Of a DNA stretch of 32,680 nt, positions 1 to 9,520 are shown one piece after another (position 1 is the stretch's first letter; the number at the start of each line of letters is the position of its first letter). The notes under the pieces were generated by a model that saw only the letters and a list, made by a program, of their open reading frames with translations, was not told where the DNA came from and did not search any database. Position numbers and translations under genes: made by a program. The stretch comes from Clostridia bacterium. Its GTDB lineage: Bacteria; Bacillota_A; Clostridia; Oscillospirales; CAG-272. The DNA is taken from NCBI GenBank assembly GCA_017454075.1, contig JAFTDQ010000056.1, forward strand, positions 1-32,680, read 5' to 3'.

Positions 1-824
1 TCGGGTACGAGGACGAGCGGGAACTCGGCCCCGGGGAGATCGTCGAGATCACGAAAGACGGGGCAAAGGTCCTTTCCCCCGCGGGAAACAAAAAACGGAT
101 CTGCTCCTTCCTCTGGACGTATTACGGATACCCGACGTCGGACTACGAGGGAATAAACGTCGAGGAGATGAGATACCGCAACGGGGCGAAGCTCGCCGAG
201 CGCGATCTCGAAACCGGCAAGGCGTCGGACGTTGACTACGTCGGGGGCGTCCCCGATTCCGGCACCCCTCACGCGATAGGATACGCGAACCGGAGCGGCA
301 AACCGTTCGCGCGCGCGTTCATAAAATACACCCCGACCTGGTCGAGGAGTTTTATGCCCGACGTTCAGACGGATCGCGACCGTATCGCAAAAATGAAACA
401 GATACCCGTAAACGCCCTGATAAAGGACAAAAATCTTCTGTTTGTCGACGATTCGATAGTCAGGGGGACGCAGCTGAGGGAGACCGTCGAGTTCCTTTAC
501 GAGAGCGGCGCGAAATCGGTACATATACGCTCGGCATGTCCTCCGATCATGTTTGGGTGCAAATTCCTGAACTTCTCCCGCGCGACCTCCGACATGGAGC
601 TTCTCGCGAGGCGCGTCATTATGGAGCTCGAGGGAGAGGAAGGGCTCAAACACATAGATGAATACAGCGACGGGCAGACCGAGCGCGGGAAGGCGCTCCG
701 GGAGTCGATATGCGAAAAAATGCATTTTTCATCGCTTGAGTTCCAGTCGCTCGAGGGTCTGATAGAGTCGATAGGTGTCGATCCCTGCGAGCTTTGCACA
801 TACTGCTGGAACGGAAAGGACTGA
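1..824 (+). CDS. purF: Amidophosphoribosyltransferase, 3' part (5' end outside window)
   Basis: PurF carries out the first committed step of purine synthesis, using PRPP and glutamine to make phosphoribosylamine. The frame is open from base 3 to the TGA at 822-824, about 273 codons, so the N-terminal glutaminase domain lies outside the window. The phosphoribosyltransferase PRPP loop is visible as [13 protein letters not shown], followed by [10 protein letters not shown], which matches the region of a cluster-binding Cys in the Bacillus-type enzyme. The protein ends in CELCTYCW, three cysteines at C-x2-C-x2-C, so an Fe-S form is plausible but not proven. It is the first visible gene of a purine operon; purM starts 4 bases after its stop. 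The family call is very secure. Confidence 0.95.
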   Translation, partial: GYEDERELGPGEIVEITKDGAKVLSPAGNKKRICSFLWTYYGYPTSDYEGINVEEMRYRNGAKLAERDLETGKASDVDYVGGVPDSGTPHAIGYANRSGKPFARAFIKYTPTWSRSFMPDVQTDRDRIAKMKQIPVNALIKDKNLLFVDDSIVRGTQLRETVEFLYESGAKSVHIRSACPPIMFGCKFLNFSRATSDMELLARRVIMELEGEEGLKHIDEYSDGQTERGKALRESICEKMHFSSLEFQSLEGLIESIGVDPCELCTYCWNGKD

Positions 825-828
825 TACA

Positions 829-1875
829 ATGATCAACGAGTCGTCAAGATCGGAAGCATACGCCTCGGCCGGGGTGGACATAACGGCGGGATACCGTTCC
901 GTCGAACTGATGAAACAGCATATCAGGCGCACCGAAACGCCGGGCGTCGCGTCGGGGATAGGCGGGTTCGGCGGGCTTTTCGAGCCGGATCTTACCGGAA
1001 TGAACCGACCGGTTCTCGTTTCCGGCACCGACGGCGTCGGAACAAAGCTGAAGATCGCGTTTCTGATGGACAGGCACGATACGGTGGGAATCGACTGCGT
1101 CGCGATGTGCGTGAACGACGTGATCTGCTGCGGAGCGAGGCCGCTTTTCTTCCTCGACTATATAGCGTGCGGCAAAAACGAGCCGGAAAAAATCGCCGGC
1201 ATCGTAAAAGGCGTCTGCGACGGCTGCGTGGAATCCGGAGCCGCTCTCATAGGCGGCGAGACCGCCGAAATGCCCGGTTTTTATCCCCCGGACGAATACG
1301 ATCTCGCCGGATACTGCACCGGGATAGTCGACCGGGATAAAATAATCGACAACGGCAGGATGAGACCGGGAGACGTCATAATAGCGCTCCCCTCCTCGGG
1401 AGTACATTCAAACGGCTTTTCTCTCGTGAGAAAGGTCTTTGACGTTGAGCACGCCGATCTCGGGAAACCTGTTCCGGAGCTCGGAGGGAAGGGTCTCGGC
1501 GAGACGCTTCTCACTCCGACGAAAATATACGTGAAACCGGTGCTGTCGCTTCTTGAAAAAGTGAACGTAAAGGGCGTTTCCCACATAACGGGCGGCGGTT
1601 TTTACGAGAATATCCCGCGCTCCGTTCCCGACGGACTGTGCGCCGAAATTGAAAAGAAGAGCGTGCGTGTCCTGCCCGTATTTGATCTCATAATGAGGAC
1701 CGGGGGGATAAGCGAGCGCGACATGTTCAACACGTTCAACATGGGGGTAGGGATGAGCGTCGTTGTCCCGGAGGACGAGGCGGACGAGGCCGTCCGCATC
1801 CTTTGCGAAAACGGTATCGAAGCGTATCCGACAGGAAGGATCGTTCCGGGGGACGAAAAGATAGTCCTCAGATGA
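829..1875 (+). CDS. purM: Phosphoribosylformylglycinamidine cyclo-ligase (AIR synthetase)
   Basis: PurM closes the imidazole ring, converting FGAM and ATP to AIR, in the cytoplasm. The predicted protein has 348 residues, the usual PurM length. Visible motifs are GTDGVGTK (66-73), the VAMCVND stretch (91-97) and GETAEMPG (143-150), all typical of the PurM/PurL ATP-binding superfamily. I chose the ATG at 829 because GGAAAGGA lies 8 bases upstream and the protein then begins [17 protein letters not shown], the normal family N-terminus; the open frame extends 18 codons further back inside purF without a ribosome site. It follows purF by 4 bases and precedes purN by 43, so it belongs to the purine operon. 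Confidence 0.97.
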   Translation: MINESSRSEAYASAGVDITAGYRSVELMKQHIRRTETPGVASGIGGFGGLFEPDLTGMNRPVLVSGTDGVGTKLKIAFLMDRHDTVGIDCVAMCVNDVICCGARPLFFLDYIACGKNEPEKIAGIVKGVCDGCVESGAALIGGETAEMPGFYPPDEYDLAGYCTGIVDRDKIIDNGRMRPGDVIIALPSSGVHSNGFSLVRKVFDVEHADLGKPVPELGGKGLGETLLTPTKIYVKPVLSLLEKVNVKGVSHITGGGFYENIPRSVPDGLCAEIEKKSVRVLPVFDLIMRTGGISERDMFNTFNMGVGMSVVVPEDEADEAVRILCENGIEAYPTGRIVPGDEKIVLR

Positions 1876-1918
1876 GATTTCCGGGGCGTCATCCCCGTAT
1901 GAGAAAAAGGACGGAAAA

Positions 1919-2539
1919 ATGGATGAAAGAAAGATAAGGGTCGCCGTGCTCGTTTCGGGAGGCGGGACAAATCTCCAGGCGATAATCGACGCCTCGCGGG
2001 CGGGAAAGATCCCGTCGGCGGAGCTTTGCCTCGTCGTCTCGGACAATCCCGGAGCGTACGCGCTTGAACGGGCCGGCGTCTCGGGGATAAAGACCGCGGT
2101 TATTCCGAAAAAAGGCGCTGCGGTCCGGGATTTCTGCCGGATGCTCGAAGGCGTCCTTGACGAAAACTGTATCGAACTCATTGTTCTCGCGGGATTTCTG
2201 ACGATCCTCGACGGGGATTTTACGAAAAAATATGACAGACGTATAATAAACGTCCACCCGTCGCTCATCCCCTCCTTCTGCGGGAAGGGCTTTTACGGGC
2301 TGAGGGTACACGAAGCTGCCCTCGACCGCGGTGTGAAAGTGACCGGCGCTACCGTTCATTTCGTCAACGAGATCCCCGACGGCGGGGAGATAATAGCCCA
2401 GAAGCCGGTTCCCGTGCTCCCCGGCGACACGCCCGGGATACTTCAGAAAAGAGTAATGGAACAGGCGGAATGGATAATACTTCCGGAGGCCGTGGAGACG
2501 GTCGCAAACGGAATGCTGAGGAGCAGCAGAGAGGATTAA
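1919..2539 (+). CDS. purN: Phosphoribosylglycinamide formyltransferase (GAR transformylase)
   Basis: PurN transfers a formyl group from 10-formyl-tetrahydrofolate to GAR. The 206-residue product is full length. It has the N-terminal loop VSGGGTNLQAIID (12-24) and the catalytic set found in E. coli PurN: Asn111 and His113 in INVHPSLIP, and Asp154 in EIPDGGEII. The purine operon therefore has the folate-dependent enzyme at this step. The start is supported by AAGGACGG a few bases upstream. The gene sits between purM and the PurO-like gene; the latter begins 8 bases after its stop. Confidence 0.96.
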   Translation: MDERKIRVAVLVSGGGTNLQAIIDASRAGKIPSAELCLVVSDNPGAYALERAGVSGIKTAVIPKKGAAVRDFCRMLEGVLDENCIELIVLAGFLTILDGDFTKKYDRRIINVHPSLIPSFCGKGFYGLRVHEAALDRGVKVTGATVHFVNEIPDGGEIIAQKPVPVLPGDTPGILQKRVMEQAEWIILPEAVETVANGMLRSSRED

Positions 2540-2547
2540 AAGAAAAA

Positions 2548-3258
2548 ATGAACGTTTACGAGACAAAGACCGTCACGGAGCTCATAAAAGGCAATCCCTA
2601 CGTCGGGAGAGGAATAATCGCCGGCCGGGACACTGACGGGAACTCAGTTATAGCTTATTTCATAATGGGCAGGAGCGAAAACTCCCGCAACCGGGTATTC
2701 GAGGCCAAAGAGGACGGCGTTTTCACACGTCCGTTCGACGAAAGCAAAGTTAAGGATCCGAGTCTCATAATTTACCGGGCGCTCGGCTGGTTCGGTTCCG
2801 ACGTCGTCGTTACGAACGGCGATCAGACCGACACGATCCTTGACTTTCTCAGAGCCGGTAAGAGTTTTGAGGATGCTCTGCGCACGAGAGAGTTCGAGCC
2901 GGACGCGCCGAACTTCACCCCGCGCATAAACGCGGTGGTCAGCGTCCCCGGCGGAGATTATAAAATGAGCATTTTAAAATCCGCGGATCCCGAGGGAAAA
3001 ACCTGCGCGAGATATTTCTTCGAGTATCCCGGAATACCCGGGCTCGGTCATTTTATTCACACCTACGTGACGGACGGAAATCCGCTCCCGTCATTCTGCG
3101 GAGAACCGGAGCGGGTCTTGATACCATCCGATACGAAGGAGTTCGCAGACGAGATATGGGACGCGCTGGATCCCGACAACCGGATTTCGCTCATCGTATG
3201 GAAGACCGACGGACACGTCACCACCGTATATTTAAACAACAAACACGACAGGAGATGA
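2548..3258 (+). CDS. IMP cyclohydrolase, PurO-like (stand-alone)
   Basis: The product has 236 residues and begins MNVYETKTVTELIKGNPYVGRG, followed by an IMGRSENSRNRVF stretch. This resembles the stand-alone IMP cyclohydrolase family first described as archaeal PurO, also present in Clostridia. Its inferred role is the last purine step, ring closure of FAICAR to IMP. Position supports this: the next gene is an AICAR transformylase that lacks a cyclohydrolase domain, so together they replace bifunctional PurH. I chose the ATG at 2548, with AGAGAGGA upstream at 2528-2535, rather than the longer frame opening inside purN. Catalytic residues were not assigned by eye. Confidence 0.85.
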   Translation: MNVYETKTVTELIKGNPYVGRGIIAGRDTDGNSVIAYFIMGRSENSRNRVFEAKEDGVFTRPFDESKVKDPSLIIYRALGWFGSDVVVTNGDQTDTILDFLRAGKSFEDALRTREFEPDAPNFTPRINAVVSVPGGDYKMSILKSADPEGKTCARYFFEYPGIPGLGHFIHTYVTDGNPLPSFCGEPERVLIPSDTKEFADEIWDALDPDNRISLIVWKTDGHVTTVYLNNKHDRR

Positions 3259-3263
3259 GCGGA

Positions 3264-4445
3264 ATGAAGGAACTTGAACTTAAATACGGATGCAACCCGA
3301 ATCAGAAACCGGCGAGGATCTTTGCGGAAAAAGGAGAGCTTCCCATCGAGGTGCTCGGAGGTCGTCCCGGATATATAAACCTTCTCGACGCCTTCAATTC
3401 ATGGCAGCTCGTTAAAGAACTGAAAGACGCGCTCGGTCTTCCCGCCGCGGCTTCTTTCAAGCACGTCAGCCCGACGTCCGGCGCAATAGGAAGAAAGCTT
3501 CCCGAAAAACTGAAAAAGGCATGCTTTGTCGACGATATAGAGGGGCTCGACGACTCGCCGCTCGCCTGCGCCTACGCGAGAGCGAGGGGGACCGACCGTA
3601 TGTCCTCATTCGGCGACTGGATAGCCCTCTCCGACGTGTGCGACGTCACTACTGCCCGGATAATAAAACGCGAAGTGTCCGACGGGATAATCGCGCCGGG
3701 TTATGAACCGGAGGCGCTTGAGATCCTCCGTTCAAAGAGAAAGGGAAATTACAACGTTGTAAAGATCGATCCGGCGTACGTACCCGAAAAGACGGAGCGC
3801 AAACAGGTCTTCGGAGTGACTTTCGAGCAGGGAAGAAACGATATAAAGATCGACCGCGACATGCTGAAAAACGTGGTCACGGCAAAGAAGGAACTCCCCG
3901 AAGACGCGGTCACCGATCTCATAATCTCGCTGATAACGCTGAAATACACCCAGTCGAACTCGGTTTGCTTCGCTTATGACGGACAGGCGATCGGCGTCGG
4001 AGCGGGGCAGCAGTCGAGGATACACTGCACACGTCTCGCGGGATCGAAGGCCGACACCTGGTTCCTCCGTCAGTCGGATAAGGTGCTGGGGCTTCCCTTC
4101 CGGGAGGACATAGGACGCCCCGATCGCGACAACGTAATAGACGGGTATATAAACCACAACGAGGAGGACGTCTGTGCCGACGGCATCTGGCAGAAATATT
4201 TCACGTTAAGACCGGAGCCGTTCACTCCGGCCGAGCAGCGTGAGTACCTCGATACCGTTTCTGGAGTTTCCCTCGGGTCAGACGCGTTTTTCCCGTTCAG
4301 CGACAATATCGAGAGAGCAAAAAAGAGCGGCGTTTGCTACGTCGCCGAGCCCGGCGGCTCGGTGAGAGACGACGCGGTTATAGAATGCTGCGACAAATAC
4401 GGAATTGTGATGGCCTTTACCGGGCTCCGGCTTTTCCACCACTGA
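3264..4445 (+). CDS. AICAR formyltransferase (PurH transformylase domain only)
   Basis: The 393-residue protein matches the transformylase half of PurH, which formylates AICAR with 10-formyl-tetrahydrofolate. It starts directly at the transformylase with KYGCNPNQKPARIF, and no MGS-like cyclohydrolase domain precedes it. The catalytic Lys-His pair is visible as FKHVSPTSGA (Lys66, His67), and TQSNSVCFAYDGQAIGVGAG is the conserved substrate-binding stretch. I chose ATG 3264 because AGGAG at 3250-3254 is 9 bases away; an alternative ATG at 3255 overlaps the upstream stop but sits directly on the ribosome site. The upstream neighbour is the PurO-like cyclohydrolase that supplies the missing activity. 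Confidence 0.94.
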   Translation: MKELELKYGCNPNQKPARIFAEKGELPIEVLGGRPGYINLLDAFNSWQLVKELKDALGLPAAASFKHVSPTSGAIGRKLPEKLKKACFVDDIEGLDDSPLACAYARARGTDRMSSFGDWIALSDVCDVTTARIIKREVSDGIIAPGYEPEALEILRSKRKGNYNVVKIDPAYVPEKTERKQVFGVTFEQGRNDIKIDRDMLKNVVTAKKELPEDAVTDLIISLITLKYTQSNSVCFAYDGQAIGVGAGQQSRIHCTRLAGSKADTWFLRQSDKVLGLPFREDIGRPDRDNVIDGYINHNEEDVCADGIWQKYFTLRPEPFTPAEQREYLDTVSGVSLGSDAFFPFSDNIERAKKSGVCYVAEPGGSVRDDAVIECCDKYGIVMAFTGLRLFHH

Positions 4446-4449
4446 TAAC

Positions 4450-5718
4450 ATGAAAGTAATGGTGATAGGCGGCGGAGGACGCGAGCACGCCGTCATAAAG
4501 AAGATCAAAGAAAACCCCGGAGTCGGAACCGTATACGCTCTCCCGGGGAACGGGGGGATAGCGCGCGACGCCGTCTGCGTTCCGATAAAGGCAACCGACC
4601 TCGACGGCATCGTCGCATTTGCCGCGGAAAACAAAATGGATTTTGCCGTCGTGACTCCCGACGATCCGCTTGTTATGGGACTTGTCGACTTGCTTGAGGA
4701 CGCCGGGATACCGTGTTTCGGACCCCGAAAAAACGCGGCTATAATCGAGGGCAGCAAGGCGTTTGCCAAAGAATTCATGAAACGCCACGGCATACCGACG
4801 GCTGAGTGCATGATATTCAGCGACCCCGACGCCGCTCTGAGCTACGCGGAGTCGGTAAGTCTGCCCGCCGTCGTGAAGGCGGACGGACTTGCGCTCGGGA
4901 AGGGCGTGACGATCTGCTTTGACAGAGAGACCGTAAAGCAGGCAGTCAGGGAAGCCATGATAGACGGAAGGTTCGGCAAAAGCGGCGAGACCGTGGTTTT
5001 CGAGGACTATCTGACGGGGCCCGAGGTCTCGGTCCTCGCCTTTACGGACGGGGAGACCGTCGTGCCTATGGTGTCCTCGATGGACCACAAAAGGGCGTAT
5101 GACGGAGACCGCGGACCGAACACCGGCGGAATGGGGACGATAGCTCCGAATCCGTTCTATACGCCGGACGTCGCGCGTCGCGCCATGGATGAGATATTCA
5201 TCCCGACGGTTCGCGGGCTGACCGAGGAGGGAAGAACCTTCCGTGGATGCCTTTATTTCGGGCTGATGATTACGAAGGACGGCCCGAAAGTGATAGAATA
5301 CAACTGCCGTTTCGGAGATCCGGAGACGCAGGTGGTCCTGCCTCTTCTGAGGTCAGATCTTTTTGACGTCATGAGGGCAGTACGCGACGGGAAGCTCTCC
5401 GAAGCTGACGTGAGATTTTCCGGTGAATCCGCGGCCTGCGTCGTCATGGCCTCGGAAGGATATCCGACGAAATACGAAAAGGGATTTGAGATCGACGTTC
5501 CGGACAGCTTCTCAGACAGCGTGTTTGTCGCGGGAGCCGCGTTATCTGACGGAAAACTCGTGACGTCCGGGGGAAGGGTGCTCGGCGTTACGGCGGTTGC
5601 CCCGGATCTTGAAACCGCGATATCCGAAGCTTACGCAAAGACCGAAAAAATACATTTCAAAAACGCGTTTTACCGCCGGGATATCGGCGCAAAAGCGCTC
5701 GAATATGTGAATAAATAA
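4450..5718 (+). CDS. purD: Phosphoribosylamine-glycine ligase (GAR synthetase)
   Basis: PurD joins glycine to phosphoribosylamine using ATP. The 422-residue length is normal for the family. The N-terminal GGGGREHA loop (7-14), the ATP-grasp core with VKADGLALGKGV, the DHKRAYDGDRGPNTGGMG signature and the metal-binding EYNCRFGDPETQ segment are all present and in order. The ATG lies 4 bases after the transformylase stop and has no clear Shine-Dalgarno sequence, so its translation is probably coupled to the upstream gene. purL starts 1 base after its stop. Confidence 0.97.
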   Translation: MKVMVIGGGGREHAVIKKIKENPGVGTVYALPGNGGIARDAVCVPIKATDLDGIVAFAAENKMDFAVVTPDDPLVMGLVDLLEDAGIPCFGPRKNAAIIEGSKAFAKEFMKRHGIPTAECMIFSDPDAALSYAESVSLPAVVKADGLALGKGVTICFDRETVKQAVREAMIDGRFGKSGETVVFEDYLTGPEVSVLAFTDGETVVPMVSSMDHKRAYDGDRGPNTGGMGTIAPNPFYTPDVARRAMDEIFIPTVRGLTEEGRTFRGCLYFGLMITKDGPKVIEYNCRFGDPETQVVLPLLRSDLFDVMRAVRDGKLSEADVRFSGESAACVVMASEGYPTKYEKGFEIDVPDSFSDSVFVAGAALSDGKLVTSGGRVLGVTAVAPDLETAISEAYAKTEKIHFKNAFYRRDIGAKALEYVNK

Positions 5719-5719
5719 C

Positions 5720-8700
5720 ATGGTTTATCGCATTTATGTAGAAAAAAAGAAAGAGTTTGCGACTGAGGCAAAGGCGCTGCTGTACGATCTCCGCGAAGTG
5801 CTCGGAATAAAAGGGTTGTCGGATCTCAGAATAATCAACCGGTACGACGTCGAAAACGTCTCGGAAGAACTGTTCCGCAGCGCTGTCGGGACGGTTTTTT
5901 CGGAGCCTCAGGTCGACGTTGTCTCAGCCGTGCCCGATACCGGAGACGGCGTTCTTTTCGCCGTCGAATATCTGCCCGGTCAGTTTGATCAGAGGGCTGA
6001 CTCGGCGGCGCAGTGCGTCCAGCTGATTTCAATGGGAAGACGTCCGGCGGTCCGTTCGGCGAAGCTTTACGTCCTTTACGGTGAGATCAGCCCGGACGAC
6101 GTTTCCGCCGTGAAAAAATACGTCATAAACCCGGTCGAGGCGAGGGAGGCTTCCCTTGCCGTGCCCGAGACCCTTGAGACCCCCTATCCCGTTCCGCCGG
6201 ACGTTCCGTGCTTTGACGGATTCAGAGATCTCGGGGACGGGGAACTCGGCGCCTTCATAAAGAAAAACGGCCTTGCGATGGACTCGGAAGACCTCGCTTT
6301 CTGCCGTGATTATTTCAGGGACGAGGGCAGGGACCCTACCGTGACCGAGATAAAAATGATCGACACTTACTGGTCCGATCACTGCCGTCATACGACATTC
6401 CTGACCGAACTTACTCCCGTTTCGTTCGGCGACGATCGAATTGAAGGCGCCTACTCGCGTTATTTGTCAACAAGGCAAAGCGCCGGAGACAAAAAGCCGG
6501 TCACGCTTATGGACATCGCGACCGTAGGAGTCAAATATCTTAAAAAGAAAGGAAAGCTCGACCGCCTCGACGAATCGGAGGAGATAAACGCCTGTACGGT
6601 CAGGACGGACGTGACGGTCGACGGCAAGGCCGAGCCGTGGCTTCTGCTTTTCAAAAACGAGACGCACAATCATCCGACTGAGATCGAGCCCTTCGGAGGC
6701 GCCGCCACCTGCATAGGAGGGGCGATCAGGGATCCCCTGTCCGGCAGGGCGTACGTATACGGCGCGATGAGAGTGACCGGAGCGTCCGACCCGACGGTCC
6801 CCGTCTCCGAGACCATTCCCGGAAAGCTTCCGCAGAGAAAACTCGTGACGACGGCCGCCGCCGGTTATTCGTCATACGGCAACCAGATAGGTCTCGCCAC
6901 CGGGATCGTTGATGAAATATACCATCCGGGATACGCAGCCAAACACATGGAGATCGGAGCCGTTATAGCCGCCGCTCCGCAAAAAAACGTGAGGCGCGAG
7001 AGACCTCAGCCCGGGGACGTCGTGATACTGCTCGGCGGCGATACCGGACGCGACGGAATAGGCGGCGCGACGGGATCGTCAAAAGCCCACGATTCGCATT
7101 CAGTGGAGACCTGCGGCGCCGAGGTGCAGAAAGGAAACGCCCCGGAGGAGCGCAAGCTTCAGAGACTTTTCAGAAACGGCGAGGCGACCCGGCTCATAAA
7201 ACGGTGCAACGATTTCGGCGCCGGAGGCGTGTCCGTCGCGATCGGCGAGCTCGCCGACGGGCTTGACATCGATCTCGACGCCGTCCCGAAAAAATACGAC
7301 GGGCTCGACGGAACGGAGCTCGCGATCTCGGAGTCACAGGAGAGGATGGCCGTCGTCGTGTCTCCGGAGGACGCCGAAAAGTTCATTTCGCTGGCTGGAA
7401 AAGAAAATCTCAGGGCAAGCCGAGTGGCGGTCGTCACGGATTTCGGCAGACTCGTGATGCGCTGGCGCGGTAAGACCGTCGTCGACGTGGGACGTGCGTT
7501 CCTCAACTCAAACGGCGCAAAAAAACATATGAACGTCGCCGCGGCGCCTCCGCGGATAAAAGATAAGCCGCTTCCAGCGGGATTTCGCGAAGGAATGCTT
7601 TCCACAGCTTCCGACCTTTCTGTCTGCTCTCGGCGCGGGCTCGGCGAAAGATTTGACGGAACTATAGGCGCGGGCTCCGTCCTTATGCCCTTCGGCGGGA
7701 AAAATCAGCTTACCCCTGTTCAGGCGATGGTGCAGAAAATCCCGCTTGAGAAGGGCGACACCGACTGCTGTTCATTTATGGCGTACGGATACGATCCGGT
7801 CATCTCCGAGGAGAGCCCCTATCACGGCGCGTATCTTGCCGTGACCGAGTCTCTTTCAAAGCTCGTCGCCTCGGGCGCGTCCGCCTCCTCCGCGTACCTG
7901 ACCTTCCAGGAGTATTTTGAAAAGCCCGGCAGGGACGAGCGCAGATGGGGAAAACCGTTTTCGGCGCTGCTCGGAGCCCTCGATGCGCAGCTTGATTTTG
8001 AAACCGGCGCGATAGGGGGGAAGGACTCCATGAGCGGGTCCTTTGAAAATCTTGACGTCCCCCCGACGCTCGTTTCGTTTGCCGTCGCAACGGGAAAAAT
8101 CTCCGACGCAGTCAGCCCGGAGTTCAGGGCGGCGGGACATCCCGTCATTCTCGTAAGACCGGAATTGCGTGACGGAGTCATTCCCGACTCCGCGTCTCAG
8201 AAAGAGGTCTTTCGTTCCGTCGAAAAAATACTGTCTTCCGGGCGCGGGGTCGCGTGCGTCACGCCGACGGCCGGCGGAGTTTCCGCCGCGGTAATGAAAT
8301 CCTGCTTCGGAAACGGGATCGGATTCGCTTTCTCAGAGAACGTCCGTCCCGACGAAATGTTCGGGCGCGTCTTCGGCGCGTTTCTTATCGAAGTCTCGGA
8401 GGCGCTTGACGGAGAGCGCGTGATCGGCTTTACGACGGAAGACAAATACGTCTCGTTCAAAGGCGAAAAGCTGTCTCTCGTCGAGCTGCGCGACGCTTAC
8501 GAAAGCCGTCTCGAAGGGGTGTACCCGGTGAAAGCGCCGGTCTCCGGCAGGGCTGAAACCCTCAGCTCGGGGAAAAGCCGGGTTGCCGCGCCGGCTGTCA
8601 AAAACTCCTCGCCGCGTTTCCTGATCCCTGTTTTCCCGGGTACGAACTGCGAATTTGACAGCGCGCGCGCCGTTTCCTCGGCTGGCGGAGCTCCCGAGAT

Positions 8701-9412
8701 ATTCGTCGTGAGGAACCTCACGTCGGAGGACGTAAGGCGTTCCGCCGAGCTTTTCGCCGGCAGAATATCGGAATCACAGGCGATTTTCATCCCCGGCGGA
8801 TTTTCGGGCGGCGACGAGCCGGACGGATCCGGCAAATTTATAACGTCTTTCTTCCGCTCCGGTGTGATCAGGGACGCAGTATCCGACCTCCTCGACTTGA
8901 GGGGAGGACTCATGTGCGGTATCTGCAACGGATTCCAGGCGCTGATAAAGCTCGGTCTCGTCCCGTTCGGCAGGATAACAGACCCGGACGAAAGCTCTCC
9001 CACTCTGACCTATAACGTCATAGGAAGACACCAGTCGAGGATAGTCCGCACCCGAGTATCGTCGAACCTTTCCCCGTGGCTCTCGCTCGTAAACGTCGGC
9101 GACGTAATAAACGTTCCGATCTCTCACGGCGAGGGGCGGTTCGTAGCCGATGAAAAGACGGTCAGGGCGCTGATCGACGGCGGGCAGATAGCGACTCAGT
9201 ACGTCGATTTCGAAGGGCGTGCGAGCATGGACGTCTCGTTCAACCCGAACGGCTCCGTCATGGCCGTCGAGGGAATAACCTCGCCGGACGGCCGCGTTTT
9301 CGGCAAAATGGGACACAGCGAGCGCGTCGCGCCGGGTCTTTACAAAAACGTCCCCGGCAACTACGACCTCAGGATGTTCGAGTCCGCGGTAAGGTTTTTC
9401 AGAGGGAACTGA
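5720..9412 (+). CDS. purL: Phosphoribosylformylglycinamidine synthase, large single-chain form
   Basis: PurL makes FGAM from FGAR, glutamine and ATP. At 1230 residues this is the fused type. A PurS-like segment occupies roughly the first 100 residues (MVYRIYVEKKKEF onward). Two PurM-like halves follow, with NETHNHPT at 313-320 and GGKDSMSG in the second half. The C-terminal class I glutaminase begins near residue 969 (PVFPGTNCEFD), has its nucleophile Cys1069 in MCGICNGFQ, and a downstream SHGEGRF His/Glu pair. No separate purS or purQ is needed. It is the last purine gene of the operon and is followed 11 bases later by a strong terminator. Confidence 0.97.
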   Translation: MVYRIYVEKKKEFATEAKALLYDLREVLGIKGLSDLRIINRYDVENVSEELFRSAVGTVFSEPQVDVVSAVPDTGDGVLFAVEYLPGQFDQRADSAAQCVQLISMGRRPAVRSAKLYVLYGEISPDDVSAVKKYVINPVEAREASLAVPETLETPYPVPPDVPCFDGFRDLGDGELGAFIKKNGLAMDSEDLAFCRDYFRDEGRDPTVTEIKMIDTYWSDHCRHTTFLTELTPVSFGDDRIEGAYSRYLSTRQSAGDKKPVTLMDIATVGVKYLKKKGKLDRLDESEEINACTVRTDVTVDGKAEPWLLLFKNETHNHPTEIEPFGGAATCIGGAIRDPLSGRAYVYGAMRVTGASDPTVPVSETIPGKLPQRKLVTTAAAGYSSYGNQIGLATGIVDEIYHPGYAAKHMEIGAVIAAAPQKNVRRERPQPGDVVILLGGDTGRDGIGGATGSSKAHDSHSVETCGAEVQKGNAPEERKLQRLFRNGEATRLIKRCNDFGAGGVSVAIGELADGLDIDLDAVPKKYDGLDGTELAISESQERMAVVVSPEDAEKFISLAGKENLRASRVAVVTDFGRLVMRWRGKTVVDVGRAFLNSNGAKKHMNVAAAPPRIKDKPLPAGFREGMLSTASDLSVCSRRGLGERFDGTIGAGSVLMPFGGKNQLTPVQAMVQKIPLEKGDTDCCSFMAYGYDPVISEESPYHGAYLAVTESLSKLVASGASASSAYLTFQEYFEKPGRDERRWGKPFSALLGALDAQLDFETGAIGGKDSMSGSFENLDVPPTLVSFAVATGKISDAVSPEFRAAGHPVILVRPELRDGVIPDSASQKEVFRSVEKILSSGRGVACVTPTAGGVSAAVMKSCFGNGIGFAFSENVRPDEMFGRVFGAFLIEVSEALDGERVIGFTTEDKYVSFKGEKLSLVELRDAYESRLEGVYPVKAPVSGRAETLSSGKSRVAAPAVKNSSPRFLIPVFPGTNCEFDSARAVSSAGGAPEIFVVRNLTSEDVRRSAELFAGRISESQAIFIPGGFSGGDEPDGSGKFITSFFRSGVIRDAVSDLLDLRGGLMCGICNGFQALIKLGLVPFGRITDPDESSPTLTYNVIGRHQSRIVRTRVSSNLSPWLSLVNVGDVINVPISHGEGRFVADEKTVRALIDGGQIATQYVDFEGRASMDVSFNPNGSVMAVEGITSPDGRVFGKMGHSERVAPGLYKNVPGNYDLRMFESAVRFFRGN

Positions 9413-9421
9413 ACTATAAAA

Positions 9422-9456
9422 TCAAAAGCGCCTCCCGTTTGCGGAGAGGCGCTTTT
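9422..9456. repeat. 35-bp direct repeat, left copy
   Basis: Bases 9422-9456 are identical over 35 bases to 11606-11640 in the same orientation. The repeat consists of the terminator hairpin plus two flanking bases. The two copies bracket the serine recombinase block. Confidence 0.92.
9424..9456 (+). terminator. Intrinsic terminator of the purine operon
   Basis: An 11-bp stem (AAAAGCGCCTC at 9424-9434 with GAGGCGCTTTT at 9446-9456) plus a short inner CCG/CGG helix stands 11 bases after the purL stop. The stem ends in TTTT. Its A-flanked left side would also let it act in reverse. An exact copy occurs at 11608-11640. Confidence 0.9.
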
Positions 9457-9474
9457 CTGATGGTTATAAGGCGC

Positions 9475-9503
9475 AAAAAACCGGGTGGTTATAAATCACC
9501 CGG
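9475..9503 (-). terminator. Intrinsic terminator of the minus-strand recombinase-block genes
   Basis: The arms CCGGGTG (9481-9487) and CACCCGG (9497-9503) form a 7-bp stem with a 9-base loop. Read on the minus strand, the stem is followed by six T (9480-9475). It lies 18 bases after the stop of the FxLYD-like gene. Confidence 0.88.
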
Positions 9504-9520
9504 CTATGTTTATAATACTT

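Noticed and set aside
3732..4157. Long open frames opposite the purine genes
   Set aside because: They overlap secure genes on the other strand, have no ribosome sites and match no family; GC-rich codon use makes such shadows common.
9463..9494. Short repeat TGGTTATAA twice near the left end of the recombinase block
   Set aside because: Nine bases only, partly inside the terminator loop; not enough to call an attachment site.
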